Origin: Caldifarciminota bacterium
Lineage (GTDB): Bacteria; Hydrothermota; Hydrothermia; B15-G9
Reading direction: 5' to 3'
DNA length: 9,870 nucleotides
Assembly: GCA_027064565.1 (NCBI GenBank)
Contig: JAMOPK010000286.1
Span: forward strand, 1-9,870
Shown here: piece after piece, positions 1 through 6,639 of the stretch
Layout of the letters: every line of letters starts with the position of its first letter
Numbering within the stretch: position 1 is the stretch's first letter
Notes under the pieces: generated by a model
What the model saw: only the letters and a program-made list of their open reading frames with translations
The model's database searches: none
What the model was told of the DNA's origin: nothing
Program-made: the position numbers and the translations under genes

Positions 1-874
1 AATTCGCATTGACCCTCTTTCTCGTTATCCTGTCCCCGATGATTTTGCCGTTCCTCTCGAAATATGCCCTGTTATCGGAAATCGTTAACCTCACTTCTTT
101 CAGGGCGTTGAAATCGAATTCCCTGTCGTTTATCCGATAGGTGTAATTCTCGGGCACATCGTAATCGATGATTTTCAACAGTGTAGCCATGGAAACGGAG
201 TCCCCCATGGCCAGTTTTGGAGAATGAGCGAGCACGTAGCCCTTTGAATTGCCGATTATTAGCCATGCCGGGTCGCTGATGTTCAGGAGATGGCCCTTGG
301 CCGGGCCGAAATCCACGAACTCGCCGACCGTGCCGGTGTCATGCTTGAACACGTAGGATTTGAAGAATTTTGCAGGGAAAGCGAGTTTCATGCTGTCGCA
401 TGCCATCAGGAGCACAAGCTGAGTGTCGGGCAGAGCCTGAATGACCTCGATCCAGTCCTTCTCGGTGGCGGGATAGACGGTGTCCGGCAGCTGGTAGAAG
501 GGCCATTCTATCGTTTTTATCCACTTGAGTTTTTTCACAGCGAACATCCGATAGTGTGGCCTCTCGTCCAGCGGAACCACAAAAACCCTGCCGAACTTTT
601 CGTCCAGCGGTTTGTGGTCCATGGAGTCGGCAAAAAACAGGAGGTTCTTTGTAACCAGTTCGATGGGGGCTATGATGTAGTAGCCGTCCTCGGCCATCAT
701 CTCCAGACCGACGGCTTTCTTAACGAGACGGTGAATTTTGACCCCGGATAGGTGCAGGTATTTGTTGATCCTGACTGTGACCGTGTCATGGGGCAACGTA
801 TCGAGTGACACGGAAATCGTATCCTTCCCGTCGATCAGGAGGAACGATAGGAGCACAAGTTGAAGCACGTTCAT
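1..874 (-). CDS. Exported protein with partial molybdopterin-oxidoreductase-like fold (3' end outside window)
   Basis: Reading leftward from an ATG at 874, the frame stays open for 291 codons to the window edge, so the C-terminus is missing. The start is set by AAGGAGGT at 882-889, seven bases upstream, and by an ATGA overlap with the preceding gene. Residues 2-14 form a hydrophobic stretch that could be a signal peptide or anchor, with no lipobox. Residues about 33-123 recall the second half of the oxidoreductase molybdopterin-binding fold (PF00174-like). They show a GVKIHRLVKKA segment, AEDGYY at 61-66, a short basic/acidic turn (DHKPLDEKFG), FVVP at 98-101 and KWIKTIEW at 117-124. The part of that family that carries the cofactor-binding cysteine is absent, so an enzymatic role is doubtful. 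Residues 195-280 may be a second related or Ig-like unit (KGYVLAHSP; SMATLLKI). I cannot name the function. Coupling to an ECF S component suggests a partner in uptake or capture of a small molecule. Confidence 0.82.
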   Translation of the reverse strand, partial: MNVLQLVLLSFLLIDGKDTISVSLDTLPHDTVTVRINKYLHLSGVKIHRLVKKAVGLEMMAEDGYYIIAPIELVTKNLLFFADSMDHKPLDEKFGRVFVVPLDERPHYRMFAVKKLKWIKTIEWPFYQLPDTVYPATEKDWIEVIQALPDTQLVLLMACDSMKLAFPAKFFKSYVFKHDTGTVGEFVDFGPAKGHLLNISDPAWLIIGNSKGYVLAHSPKLAMGDSVSMATLLKIIDYDVPENYTYRINDREFDFNALKEVRLTISDNRAYFERNGKIIGDRITRKRVNAN

Positions 875-1419
875 TGGTAATACCTCCTTGTTTCCCTTCC
901 GACGAAAATGGCTGCCAGTCCACCAATTGCGCCCGAAATCATGCCCACGATTACGGTGAAGATCAGTGCAACGTATGGCATCCTGAAGAGGACTAAGTTT
1001 ATGAATGCGACGCCAACGGCATTGCCGAGCGCACCCGCCACAGCGCCGACTATGTAGTTGGAACCGCGATCACCGGATATGAGGAAAGTCAGGTCAATGA
1101 CGATGCCCGGAAGAAGGTAAGCGGGAAAGTTGGCTATCCCGTGCGAGCCGAATCCAATTATGTAGGCTATCAGGGCCTGAACGAAGCTCAAAAGCGTGGC
1201 GGCACCCGGCTTGCCTGTCATTGCGACAGCCACAACGGGCCAGAACATGTAAATGAACCCTCCGATCGTCCCGGATGGCACTTTCAGCGTGGCTGTTATG
1301 AGTTTTATCAGTGGCTGCACGAACGGCTTGACAGCTATCCCAAGCGCTGCAAGCAGTGCTATTACGACGAGTTCAATCGTGGTGAACCTTCCCGTAACGA
1401 TGGCTTCCGTGTTTTTCAT
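871..1419 (-). CDS. ECF transporter S component family membrane protein
   Basis: The protein has 182 residues and is almost entirely hydrophobic, with about five to six membrane segments. Its features match substrate-specific (S) subunits of energy-coupling factor vitamin transporters, most like the YkoE-type (thiamine/HMP-related) branch: GGFIYMFWPVVAVAMTGKPGAA near residues 53-75, then QALIAYIIGFGSHG, a PAYLLPGIVIDL segment, and a glycine-rich last helix before a basic tail (GRETRRYYQ). S components bind the vitamin and need a T subunit and two ATPases, none of which are visible here. They are often encoded elsewhere and shared. Its TGA overlaps the ATG of the next minus-strand gene (ATGA), so the two are probably translated together. 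No ribosome binding site precedes the ATG, and a TATAAT lies 7 bases upstream, which suggests leaderless translation. The substrate cannot be read from the sequence. Confidence 0.75.
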   Translation of the reverse strand: MKNTEAIVTGRFTTIELVVIALLAALGIAVKPFVQPLIKLITATLKVPSGTIGGFIYMFWPVVAVAMTGKPGAATLLSFVQALIAYIIGFGSHGIANFPAYLLPGIVIDLTFLISGDRGSNYIVGAVAGALGNAVGVAFINLVLFRMPYVALIFTVIVGMISGAIGGLAAIFVGRETRRYYQ

Positions 1420-1426
1420 GTGACAA

Positions 1427-1432
1427 ATTATA
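1427..1432 (-). promoter_or_regulatory. -10 box (TATAAT) of a likely leaderless promoter
   Basis: On the minus strand a perfect TATAAT ends 7 bases before the ATG at 1419. Transcription usually begins about 7 bases past a -10 box, so the RNA would start at or next to the start codon. No TTGACA-like -35 is found at a 16-19 bp spacing, and no Shine-Dalgarno sequence lies between the box and the ATG. Both absences are usual for leaderless bacterial promoters. Confidence 0.6.
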
Positions 1433-1732
1433 ACGCAGTTCCTGAAACGGCCATGAAAGCTTATGGGAAGGCGTTTTGAAAAGTCTTACTGAAATCTAGC
1501 AAGCTTTTCGCCCCGTGTTGATGCCCTGCAGGCTAATTTTCGTCCGACAAGCCGATCCGGGACGGCCTCAAACGCACGAAAATACCCGCCGGCCTGAGAC
1601 ATGTTCAACTATTCGTCATGGGAACCGATGTCATTTTTTCGGTCTCATCGGAACGAGTCAACCGTTACCCTCTCAGAAGTCCTTTTCTCCCACAGTTTAA
1701 TGCGTTTTAAAAGGTGGCTTTTGTAGGTTTTT
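1433..1732. other. Gene-free part of the divergent intergenic region
   Basis: These 300 bases lie between the divergent ECF and ABC genes. The only long open frame (plus strand, 1515-1700) has no ribosome binding site and no recognisable protein features. A 6-bp inverted repeat (CCGATG at 1625-1630 with CATCGG at 1646-1651) encloses a T-rich loop. It is too weak to call a terminator or operator. Nothing else is supportable here. Confidence 0.5.
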
Positions 1733-2027
1733 GGGCTATTGGCCGTTTACTTTGTGGTGGCAAACATAACTGGCGGCTTATCAGCAAGATAGAATCTATA
1801 AGTCCGCCTTAATTTCTTTGCATAACTGATCACCCCTATCCGCATTTCGCCCCGCCGCCATCCCTTCATCAATCCTCGTTATCTCACACGAGGTATCCTT
1901 TACTTCATGTTCCATCTCTCTGTGTTCACCGTGTCCCTGTGTGATTTTTTTATTTCATTTCCACACGGAGACACAGAGGGCACAGGGAAATAAAAATTTC
2001 TATCACAAACAAAACGGCAAATAGCCC
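1733..2027. repeat. 295-bp inverted-repeat-bounded element (MITE-like)
   Basis: The left end (1733-1762) and the right end (1998-2027) are inverted copies of each other. Over the outermost 16 bases 15 match (GGGCTATTgGCCGTTT against AAACGGCaAATAGCCC), and over 30 bases 24 match. Between them lie at least three more stem-loops: GGCGG-CTTAT with ATAAG-t-CCGCC (1772-1781 / 1798-1808), CCTCGT with ACGAGG (1874-1879 / 1888-1893), and a 24-bp imperfect pair around 1920-1985. An 8-bp direct repeat CATAACTG occurs at 1765 and 1821. There is no coding capacity. Terminal inverted repeats on a short non-coding sequence are what miniature transposable elements look like. A clear target-site duplication was not found, so a structured RNA or an old decayed element remains possible. 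Confidence 0.6.
1920..1985. repeat. Imperfect 24-bp inverted repeat rich in CACAG/CTGTG
   Basis: Bases 1920-1943 pair with 1962-1985 at 18 of 24 positions, around an 18-base A/T-rich loop. The arms are built of CTGTG / CACAG units (right arm: CACACGGAGACACAGAGG and onward). From memory, motifs of this kind occur as dispersed intergenic palindromes in many unrelated bacterial genomes. Only one copy is present here. It sits inside the larger inverted-repeat element, about 105 bp upstream of the ABC ATPase start. Confidence 0.6.
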
Positions 2028-2035
2028 TCTTCCGA

Positions 2036-2064
2036 TTGAAAATTCCGTCTCTTTTCTGCATCAT
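2036..2064 (+). promoter_or_regulatory. Weak candidate sigma70 promoter for the ABC/pilT operon
   Basis: TTGAAA at 2036-2041 is followed after 17 bp by CATCAT at 2059-2064, which has four of six matches to TATAAT. It lies just outside the right end of the inverted-repeat element, about 26 bases before the ATG at 2091. The -10 box is poor, so this is only the best candidate in the right place. Confidence 0.3.
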
Positions 2065-2090
2065 AAGTGTCACTATATCAGGAGGCGCTT

Positions 2091-3023
2091 ATGGAGACGG
2101 CCGTGAGGATAGAAGGTCTCACCAAAATTTTCTTCAAAAACAGGTTTTTTAAGAAGGCGGAGACCCGAGCCGTTGTGAACCTCAACCTTGAGGTCAACGG
2201 CGGCGAGGTTTTCGGGTTCCTCGGGCCGAACGGCGCGGGGAAATCCACCACAATCAAGGTTCTAATGCGATTGCTGTTTCCAACTGCCGGCAGGGCATGG
2301 ATTTTTGATGTACCAATAGAGGAATCCCGGGCACGGAGACGGGTCGGGTTCCTGCCCGAGAACCCTTATTTCTACGATTATCTCACCGCTGAGGAGTTTC
2401 TGTTTCTGAACGGCCGGCTTTTCGGGATGGGAGGCAAAGAGCTCAAGGAAAGGGTTGCCCACCTTATCGAATTTGTCGGGCTGGAGGAACACCGAAAAAC
2501 GAGACTGCGCAAATTCTCGAAGGGCATGCTCCAGCGAATCGGACTCGCTCAGGCGCTGATAAATGACCCTGACCTCGTTATCCTTGATGAACCCACCTCA
2601 GGCCTCGATCCTCTCGGCCGTAAAATGGTGCTCGATCTCATCAAAAAGCTCAAGGAACAGGGCAAGACGGTCTTCTTCAGCACCCACATCCTGCCGGACG
2701 CTGAGGAAGTTTGCGATTCGATCGGCATCATCATCAACGGCGAACTTAAAAGGACCGGCAAACTGCTGGATATTCTTGGCAGGACAAAGGGTTATCAGGT
2801 GGAGTTCGAGGGCGTGACCGACGAGAAGATTCTGAAACGAATAGCCAGAATTGCCAAGTCCGAGATGGAGATTCGGGAAAACGTTTACGCTGTCGAGGCT
2901 TCCGATGAGGAGCTTTACAACATCGTGGAACTCATAAGGATAGGTGGAGGCAGAATAATTCGGATAATCCCTCAGAAAAGGACACTTGAAGACGTTTTTA
3001 TCGAGGAGGTAAGCGAATCATGA
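2091..3023 (+). CDS. ABC transporter ATP-binding protein (NatA/CcmA-type)
   Basis: This 310-residue cytoplasmic ATPase energises a membrane exporter. Its motifs are in standard order: Walker A GPNGAGKST at 45-53, a Q-loop region with FLPENPYFYDYLT (87-99), an ABC signature degenerate to KFSKGMLQR (141-149), Walker B LVILDEP (162-168) followed by TSGLDP, and the H-loop histidine in STH (197-199). About 100 residues after the ATPase core form a second small domain ending LEDVFIEEV, typical of ABC-2 exporter ATPases. I chose ATG 2091 over an upstream GTG at 2067 because AGGAGG (2080-2085) sits five bases before it. The TGA overlaps the permease ATG (ATGA), so the two are coupled. The substrate is unknown. 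The order ATPase, permease, TPR protein, PilT recalls the pilus-linked ABC transporter PilH/PilI of Myxococcus; that link is inferred. Confidence 0.93.
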   Translation: METAVRIEGLTKIFFKNRFFKKAETRAVVNLNLEVNGGEVFGFLGPNGAGKSTTIKVLMRLLFPTAGRAWIFDVPIEESRARRRVGFLPENPYFYDYLTAEEFLFLNGRLFGMGGKELKERVAHLIEFVGLEEHRKTRLRKFSKGMLQRIGLAQALINDPDLVILDEPTSGLDPLGRKMVLDLIKKLKEQGKTVFFSTHILPDAEEVCDSIGIIINGELKRTGKLLDILGRTKGYQVEFEGVTDEKILKRIARIAKSEMEIRENVYAVEASDEELYNIVELIRIGGGRIIRIIPQKRTLEDVFIEEVSES

Positions 3024-3784
3024 AGTCGGTTCTGGCAATTTTCACCGGGACATTCAAGGAAGGAGCAAGGAGCCGTTTGTTCTGGGGCATCCTGGTCTTT
3101 GCAATCGTAATGCTGCTCTCATCGCTGGTGTTATCAGAATTTACTTTTGCGGAACGCTATAAGATAGTCTCGGATTTCGGCCTCTCATTCATCACATTTT
3201 TTGGGATATTGGTTGCCATTTTCGTTGGAGTTGAGCTGATCCACCGGGAATTGGACAAGAGAACAATTTATGTCATCCTTTCCAAGCCCATCGAGCGCAG
3301 CGCATTTGTCTGGGGCAGGTATCTCGGCCTGATCGGGGTCATCCTGGTAAACTTCGTTTTGATGGGCATTTTTCTCTACGGCATGATTTACTTCTACGCC
3401 GGAGAGGTCAACTTCCTGATAATGTTAGCCATCTACGGCTCTCTGCTTGAAGCTGCTATGATAACGGCATTTGCTCTTTTCTACTCCAGCTTCACCTCCC
3501 CCTTTGTGGCGGCCTTCGCAACGCTCGGCACCTATGTGATCTGTGAGTCTATCGACATTATCAGAGCTTCTGCCGCAAAGCAAAGCGGTATAATCAGATG
3601 GACGCTTCAGGCCATCGCGACAGTATTCCCGGACATGTCGAGGTTCAACCTGAAGACGGCCGCTGTCTATCTCGACAAGATTCCGGCTTCCAATGTGTTG
3701 TTCATGACCCTTTACGCAATAGGATATGTGATTGTCCTTGTGGTGCTTACATCGTTCATCTTCGACAAAAAGGAATTCAAGTAA
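3020..3784 (+). CDS. ABC-2 type transporter permease
   Basis: This 254-residue inner-membrane protein has about six hydrophobic helices (roughly 20-38, 52-73, 102-121, 135-157, 159-179 and 227-246). It begins with the short amphipathic segment usual in ABC-2 permeases (FKEGARSRLFWGIL). The EL-x-x-RELDKRTIYVILSKPIERSAFVWGRYLG stretch (72-103), kept here in parts, is characteristic of the NosY/GldF-like ABC-2 branch, as is FPDMSRFNLK near 203-212. It would form the channel half of an exporter with the ATPase just upstream, which it overlaps by four bases. GAGGAGGT at 3003-3010 is its ribosome binding site. The family exports lipids, polysaccharides, peptides or drugs; which of these applies cannot be told. 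Confidence 0.9.
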   Translation: MKSVLAIFTGTFKEGARSRLFWGILVFAIVMLLSSLVLSEFTFAERYKIVSDFGLSFITFFGILVAIFVGVELIHRELDKRTIYVILSKPIERSAFVWGRYLGLIGVILVNFVLMGIFLYGMIYFYAGEVNFLIMLAIYGSLLEAAMITAFALFYSSFTSPFVAAFATLGTYVICESIDIIRASAAKQSGIIRWTLQAIATVFPDMSRFNLKTAAVYLDKIPASNVLFMTLYAIGYVIVLVVLTSFIFDKKEFK

Positions 3785-3785
3785 A

Positions 3786-4676
3786 ATGAAACTCTTGCCT
3801 TTGCGAAAACTGAAAGGCATCAGGTTCAGTCGCGTAAGTTTCATAAGGCTGGCCGCCATTTTGTTGGGCGTCGCATTAATCCTGATCGGCCAGCGGGCCG
3901 GTCGGAATGAGTTTAAACCGGGCTCCACAAAAATTTACTGGGTTCCTAAAGCCAATTACATCAAAACAGTTGCACTTGAGTATGAGGAGCCTGTGTCCGA
4001 TTTCTTCTGGATGAAGGTTACTTTAACTTATGGCGACCGGAATTTTGAGAAGAAGGCGACGAAAAAGGATTGGGAATACCTCGCAAAGCTCACTGACCTT
4101 GTTACGGATCTCGATCCGAGGTTTTTCATCCCTTACATGTTTGCGGCGGCGGTGCTTTCGTGGGAAGGCGAGATGCCTGAGGAAGCCGTGAGAATACTCA
4201 AAAAGGGTCTTATGGCTCGCCCGAACGATTGGCGAATACCGTTTTATCTGGGCTTCAATTATTTCTACTTTCTGGGCGATTCCCTGAGGGCCAGTCAGTA
4301 TCTGGCGAGGGCGGCGCGCCTCCCCGGCTCGCCACAATACCTCCCGCTCCTCGCAGTCAGACTGAGGAGCCGAGCGGGGGACATCAAGACATCAATTCGA
4401 TTCCTTGAGGGCCTATTGCTCACGGTCAAAAACGAGAAAACCCGAGAGGTGATCCTCAAAAGGCTTAAGGCGCTCAAGGACATCGACTATCTCCAGACCG
4501 GGGTGCGCAGGTTCAGGACAATTTTTGGGAGAAACCCGTCGAACCTCAGGGAACTCGTCTCGATGGGTGTGATCGATTCCATTCCACATGAGCCTTACGG
4601 TGGACGCTACACATACGATCCGTCCACCGGCAGGGTCTGGAGCAGCACTGACCTTGGCAAAAAGACCAAGAGGTGA
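3786..4676 (+). CDS. Membrane-anchored TPR-like protein with pseudopilin-like C-terminus
   Basis: This 296-residue protein has a basic N-terminus and one membrane helix at about 18-36, so most of it should lie on the periplasmic side. Residues 95-215 have the helix-pair spacing of tetratricopeptide repeats (DLDPRFFIPYMFAAAVLSW; EEAVRILKKGLMARPNDWRIPFYLGF; LRASQYLARAARL), without a perfect consensus. Residues about 235-288 (RTIFGRNPSNLRELVSMGVI, then EPYGGRYTYDP and TGRVWSST) look like the conserved end of type II secretion/type IV pilus major pseudopilins. The ATG at 3786 is one base past the permease stop, with AGGA at 3771-3774. An in-frame GTG at 3732 lies inside the permease and is rejected. 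Position suggests an adaptor between the ABC transporter and the pilus machinery; this is inference. Confidence 0.8.
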   Translation: MKLLPLRKLKGIRFSRVSFIRLAAILLGVALILIGQRAGRNEFKPGSTKIYWVPKANYIKTVALEYEEPVSDFFWMKVTLTYGDRNFEKKATKKDWEYLAKLTDLVTDLDPRFFIPYMFAAAVLSWEGEMPEEAVRILKKGLMARPNDWRIPFYLGFNYFYFLGDSLRASQYLARAARLPGSPQYLPLLAVRLRSRAGDIKTSIRFLEGLLLTVKNEKTREVILKRLKALKDIDYLQTGVRRFRTIFGRNPSNLRELVSMGVIDSIPHEPYGGRYTYDPSTGRVWSSTDLGKKTKR

Positions 4677-4681
4677 TAATC

Positions 4682-5959
4682 ATGGCAATATCAATAGCTT
4701 ACAGGATTTTCAAGGCAGCCAAAGATAAAGGCGCTTCTGACATCCACCTGAAACCCGGCACACATCCGTTTTTCAGAATAGAAGGGCATCTGTCGAGATA
4801 CAGCGAGCATCCTGTAATCACAGAAGAGACCATGCAGCAGATAGCGGACGAGCTGATGAATGAGCGACACAGGAAGATCCTGCGTGAACGGCTTTCCGTT
4901 GACCTCGCTTATGACCATCCCGAAATAGGCAGGTTCAGGGTCAACATCTTCTACCAGATGAACAAATTGGCGCTTGTCGCAAGGTTAATCCCCAAAAGCG
5001 TCAAGACCATCCGTGATCTGAACCTCCCGCCTGTGATCGAGCGGCTGGCGCTTGAGGAGCGCGGGCTCATACTCGTCACGGGAACAACGGGAAGCGGTAA
5101 ATCCACAACCCTTGCGGCTATGATCAACAAGATCAACAGGGAGAAATCAGTCAGGATCATAACGATCGAGGATCCTGTGGAATACGTCTTCAAGGACGAA
5201 TTGAGCTTGATTTCACAGCGCGAAATAGGGTTTGACACGATATCCTTTGCCGCTGGTTTGCGAGATGCATTGCGTCAGGACCCGGAAGTTATTATGGTGG
5301 GTGAGATGCGTGATATCGAGACGATGGAAACGGCGCTGACCGCCGCCGAGACCGGGCATCTCGTTTTGTCAACCTTGCACACGCTCGATGCCAAGGAGAC
5401 GATAAACCGAATCATCAACGCATTTCCCGGTGAAAAGCAAAACGAAATCAGGATTATGCTGGCCTCGGTGCTCCGTGCAGCCATAGCACAGAGGTTGATC
5501 GTTTCTAAAACCGGAAAACGGATACCTGCCGTTGAAATACTGGTCAACACCCCGCGCGTCAGAGAGATCATCGCTGATCCCAACAGGTTTTCCGAGCTTT
5601 ATGTGGCCATTGAGGAGGGCTTTGTTCCATACGGGATGCAGACCTTTGAACAGTCTCTGTTCTACCTCTGGAAGAAGGGGCTGATAGATGCCGAAACGGC
5701 CCTCGAACATGCCACAAGAAAAGACGACCTCAGATTGGTGATGAACGGAGTCCAGTCCAGCAGATACGAAAAGGTCTGGAAGCCATTTGAAGACCTTGCA
5801 GAACAGGAACTTGCGGAGCAAAAACAGAAAGAGGAGGAGCTGTCGCCGGATGCTGCATTTTTCTCCGGCGAACTGCAATCGCCGTCATCGCCAGCCGAAG
5901 AACCCGAAAAACCAAAGGATTTCGATATAGATGATTTACTCAAGAGCCTTGGAGGCTGA
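4682..5959 (+). CDS. pilT: PilT/PilU-family type IV pilus retraction ATPase
   Basis: This 425-residue hexameric ATPase is expected at the cytoplasmic base of the type IV pilus, where it drives pilus disassembly and twitching. The N-terminal PAS-like domain contains GASDIHLKPG (17-26) and GRFRVNIFYQ (83-92). The motor domain has Walker A GTTGSGKST (134-142), the Asp box RIITIEDPVEYVF (158-170), Walker B VIMVGEMRD (203-211) and the His box GHLVLSTLHT (225-234). A late YGMQTFEQSL motif (317-326) is also typical. The family usually ends near 350-370. Here a charged, probably disordered tail (about 361-412) runs to a short terminal helix DFDIDDLLKSLGG. ATG 4682 is chosen because GAGGTGA (4670-4676) lies five bases before it; a GTG at 4673 falls within that site. 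The last 29 bases overlap the kinase-like gene. No other pilus assembly genes (pilB, pilC, pilQ) are in the window. Confidence 0.95.
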   Translation: MAISIAYRIFKAAKDKGASDIHLKPGTHPFFRIEGHLSRYSEHPVITEETMQQIADELMNERHRKILRERLSVDLAYDHPEIGRFRVNIFYQMNKLALVARLIPKSVKTIRDLNLPPVIERLALEERGLILVTGTTGSGKSTTLAAMINKINREKSVRIITIEDPVEYVFKDELSLISQREIGFDTISFAAGLRDALRQDPEVIMVGEMRDIETMETALTAAETGHLVLSTLHTLDAKETINRIINAFPGEKQNEIRIMLASVLRAAIAQRLIVSKTGKRIPAVEILVNTPRVREIIADPNRFSELYVAIEEGFVPYGMQTFEQSLFYLWKKGLIDAETALEHATRKDDLRLVMNGVQSSRYEKVWKPFEDLAEQELAEQKQKEEELSPDAAFFSGELQSPSSPAEEPEKPKDFDIDDLLKSLGG

Positions 5960-6638
5960 ACCGGGACAAGATTTCGCGCTTCCGATAAACTACCTCACAA
6001 CATTTACGAGCAGGAAAAACCTGGTTTTTCTCATCAAATACGGAACCGAGCTGGCCGTATGCAAGTTTTTTTATTCGATCCAGGCCGCCCACAAGGAATG
6101 GTATCTCCTTTTCCGGCTGAGATCTCTCGGCATCCCGGCGCCGAGGCCCATAACCCTGTTCGGTCAATGGTCGATACGGGAATTCGTCGATGGGCTGTCC
6201 ATAATGGATATGCTGGATTCCGGGCGTTCCGACTTGAAATGGACGCTTCCGCTTGCCAGATGGCTCTACGATTTCCATCGCTATGCCAATCTTAAACTCG
6301 GCGACGTCAACCTGCGCAACTTTATCTTCAAAGAGGATATAGGTTCCATCTTTGCGATCGATTTTGAGGACGTAACCACGGGAAATCCGCTTGAAGACCT
6401 TGGTGATCTGGCCGTTCATATCCTCACACATCGGCCGTCTTTCACCGAACTGAAATTCAGGGCCGCAGCTTCTGTCCTCAAATCTTACATCTATCTGGCG
6501 GAAGTAGATAAGGATATGATTGTCGATGAGGTTTATAACGGCTTCCTCAGGGCGGCCATAAGGCGCAAAAACCCTCAGCTGCTGGATAGTTTTCAATTTG
6601 TGAAAAAAATTGACAGTCTTCTGGAATCTTCAATATAA
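5931..6638 (+). CDS. Small protein-kinase-fold protein (LPS kinase/RIO/APH-like)
   Basis: This 235-residue protein has the compact kinase fold seen in WaaP/Kdo lipopolysaccharide kinases, RIO/Bud32-like kinases and small-molecule phosphotransferases. The N-lobe has a strand ending in the ATP lysine (AVCKFF, K45), an alpha-C-like glutamate (KEWYLLFRL, E56), then GIPAPRPI and a hinge REFVDG (83-88). The catalytic loop is KLGDVNLRNFIF with D125 and N130, and the metal-binding aspartate is in IDFED (D144). A leucine (L123) stands where HxD/HGD motifs have histidine. All other key residues are present, so it may be active. The start codon lies inside pilT (29-base overlap), with AAAGGA at 5914-5919 about 11 bases upstream. 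The target could be a protein or an envelope sugar. The overlap with pilT hints at a pilus or surface role without proving it. Confidence 0.78.
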   Translation: MIYSRALEAEPGQDFALPINYLTTFTSRKNLVFLIKYGTELAVCKFFYSIQAAHKEWYLLFRLRSLGIPAPRPITLFGQWSIREFVDGLSIMDMLDSGRSDLKWTLPLARWLYDFHRYANLKLGDVNLRNFIFKEDIGSIFAIDFEDVTTGNPLEDLGDLAVHILTHRPSFTELKFRAAASVLKSYIYLAEVDKDMIVDEVYNGFLRAAIRRKNPQLLDSFQFVKKIDSLLESSI

Positions 6639-6639
6639 T
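6610..6639 (+). promoter_or_regulatory. Perfect-consensus sigma70 promoter
   Basis: TTGACA at 6610-6615 and TATAAT at 6634-6639 are both exact, with an 18-bp spacer. The -10 box covers the stop codon of the kinase gene. Transcription would begin near 6646, giving a leader of under 20 bases that contains the AAAGGAGGT ribosome binding site for the ATG at 6664. The solute-binding protein and lnt can therefore be expressed apart from the pilT operon. Confidence 0.8.

Noticed and set aside
290..751. Plus-strand open frame of 153 codons
   Set aside because: It lies opposite the minus-strand frame that is open over 1-874 with a strong ribosome binding site. The protein has no recognisable features and no start signal.
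1141..1479. Plus-strand open frame of 112 codons
   Set aside because: Antisense to the clear membrane protein at 871-1419; no membrane or domain pattern of its own.
1515..1700. Short plus-strand open frame in the intergenic region
   Set aside because: No ribosome binding site, and a composition unlike the real genes here.
6014..6030. A/T-rich palindrome (GAAAAACC-t-GGTTTTTC) in the kinase-like gene
   Set aside because: The loop is too small, the stem is mostly A/T, and no T-tract follows it. It is probably a coding coincidence.
5940..6596. Minus-strand open frame of 218 codons
   Set aside because: Antisense to the kinase-like gene, whose catalytic residues are all in place. A long mirror frame is a by-product of its codon use.
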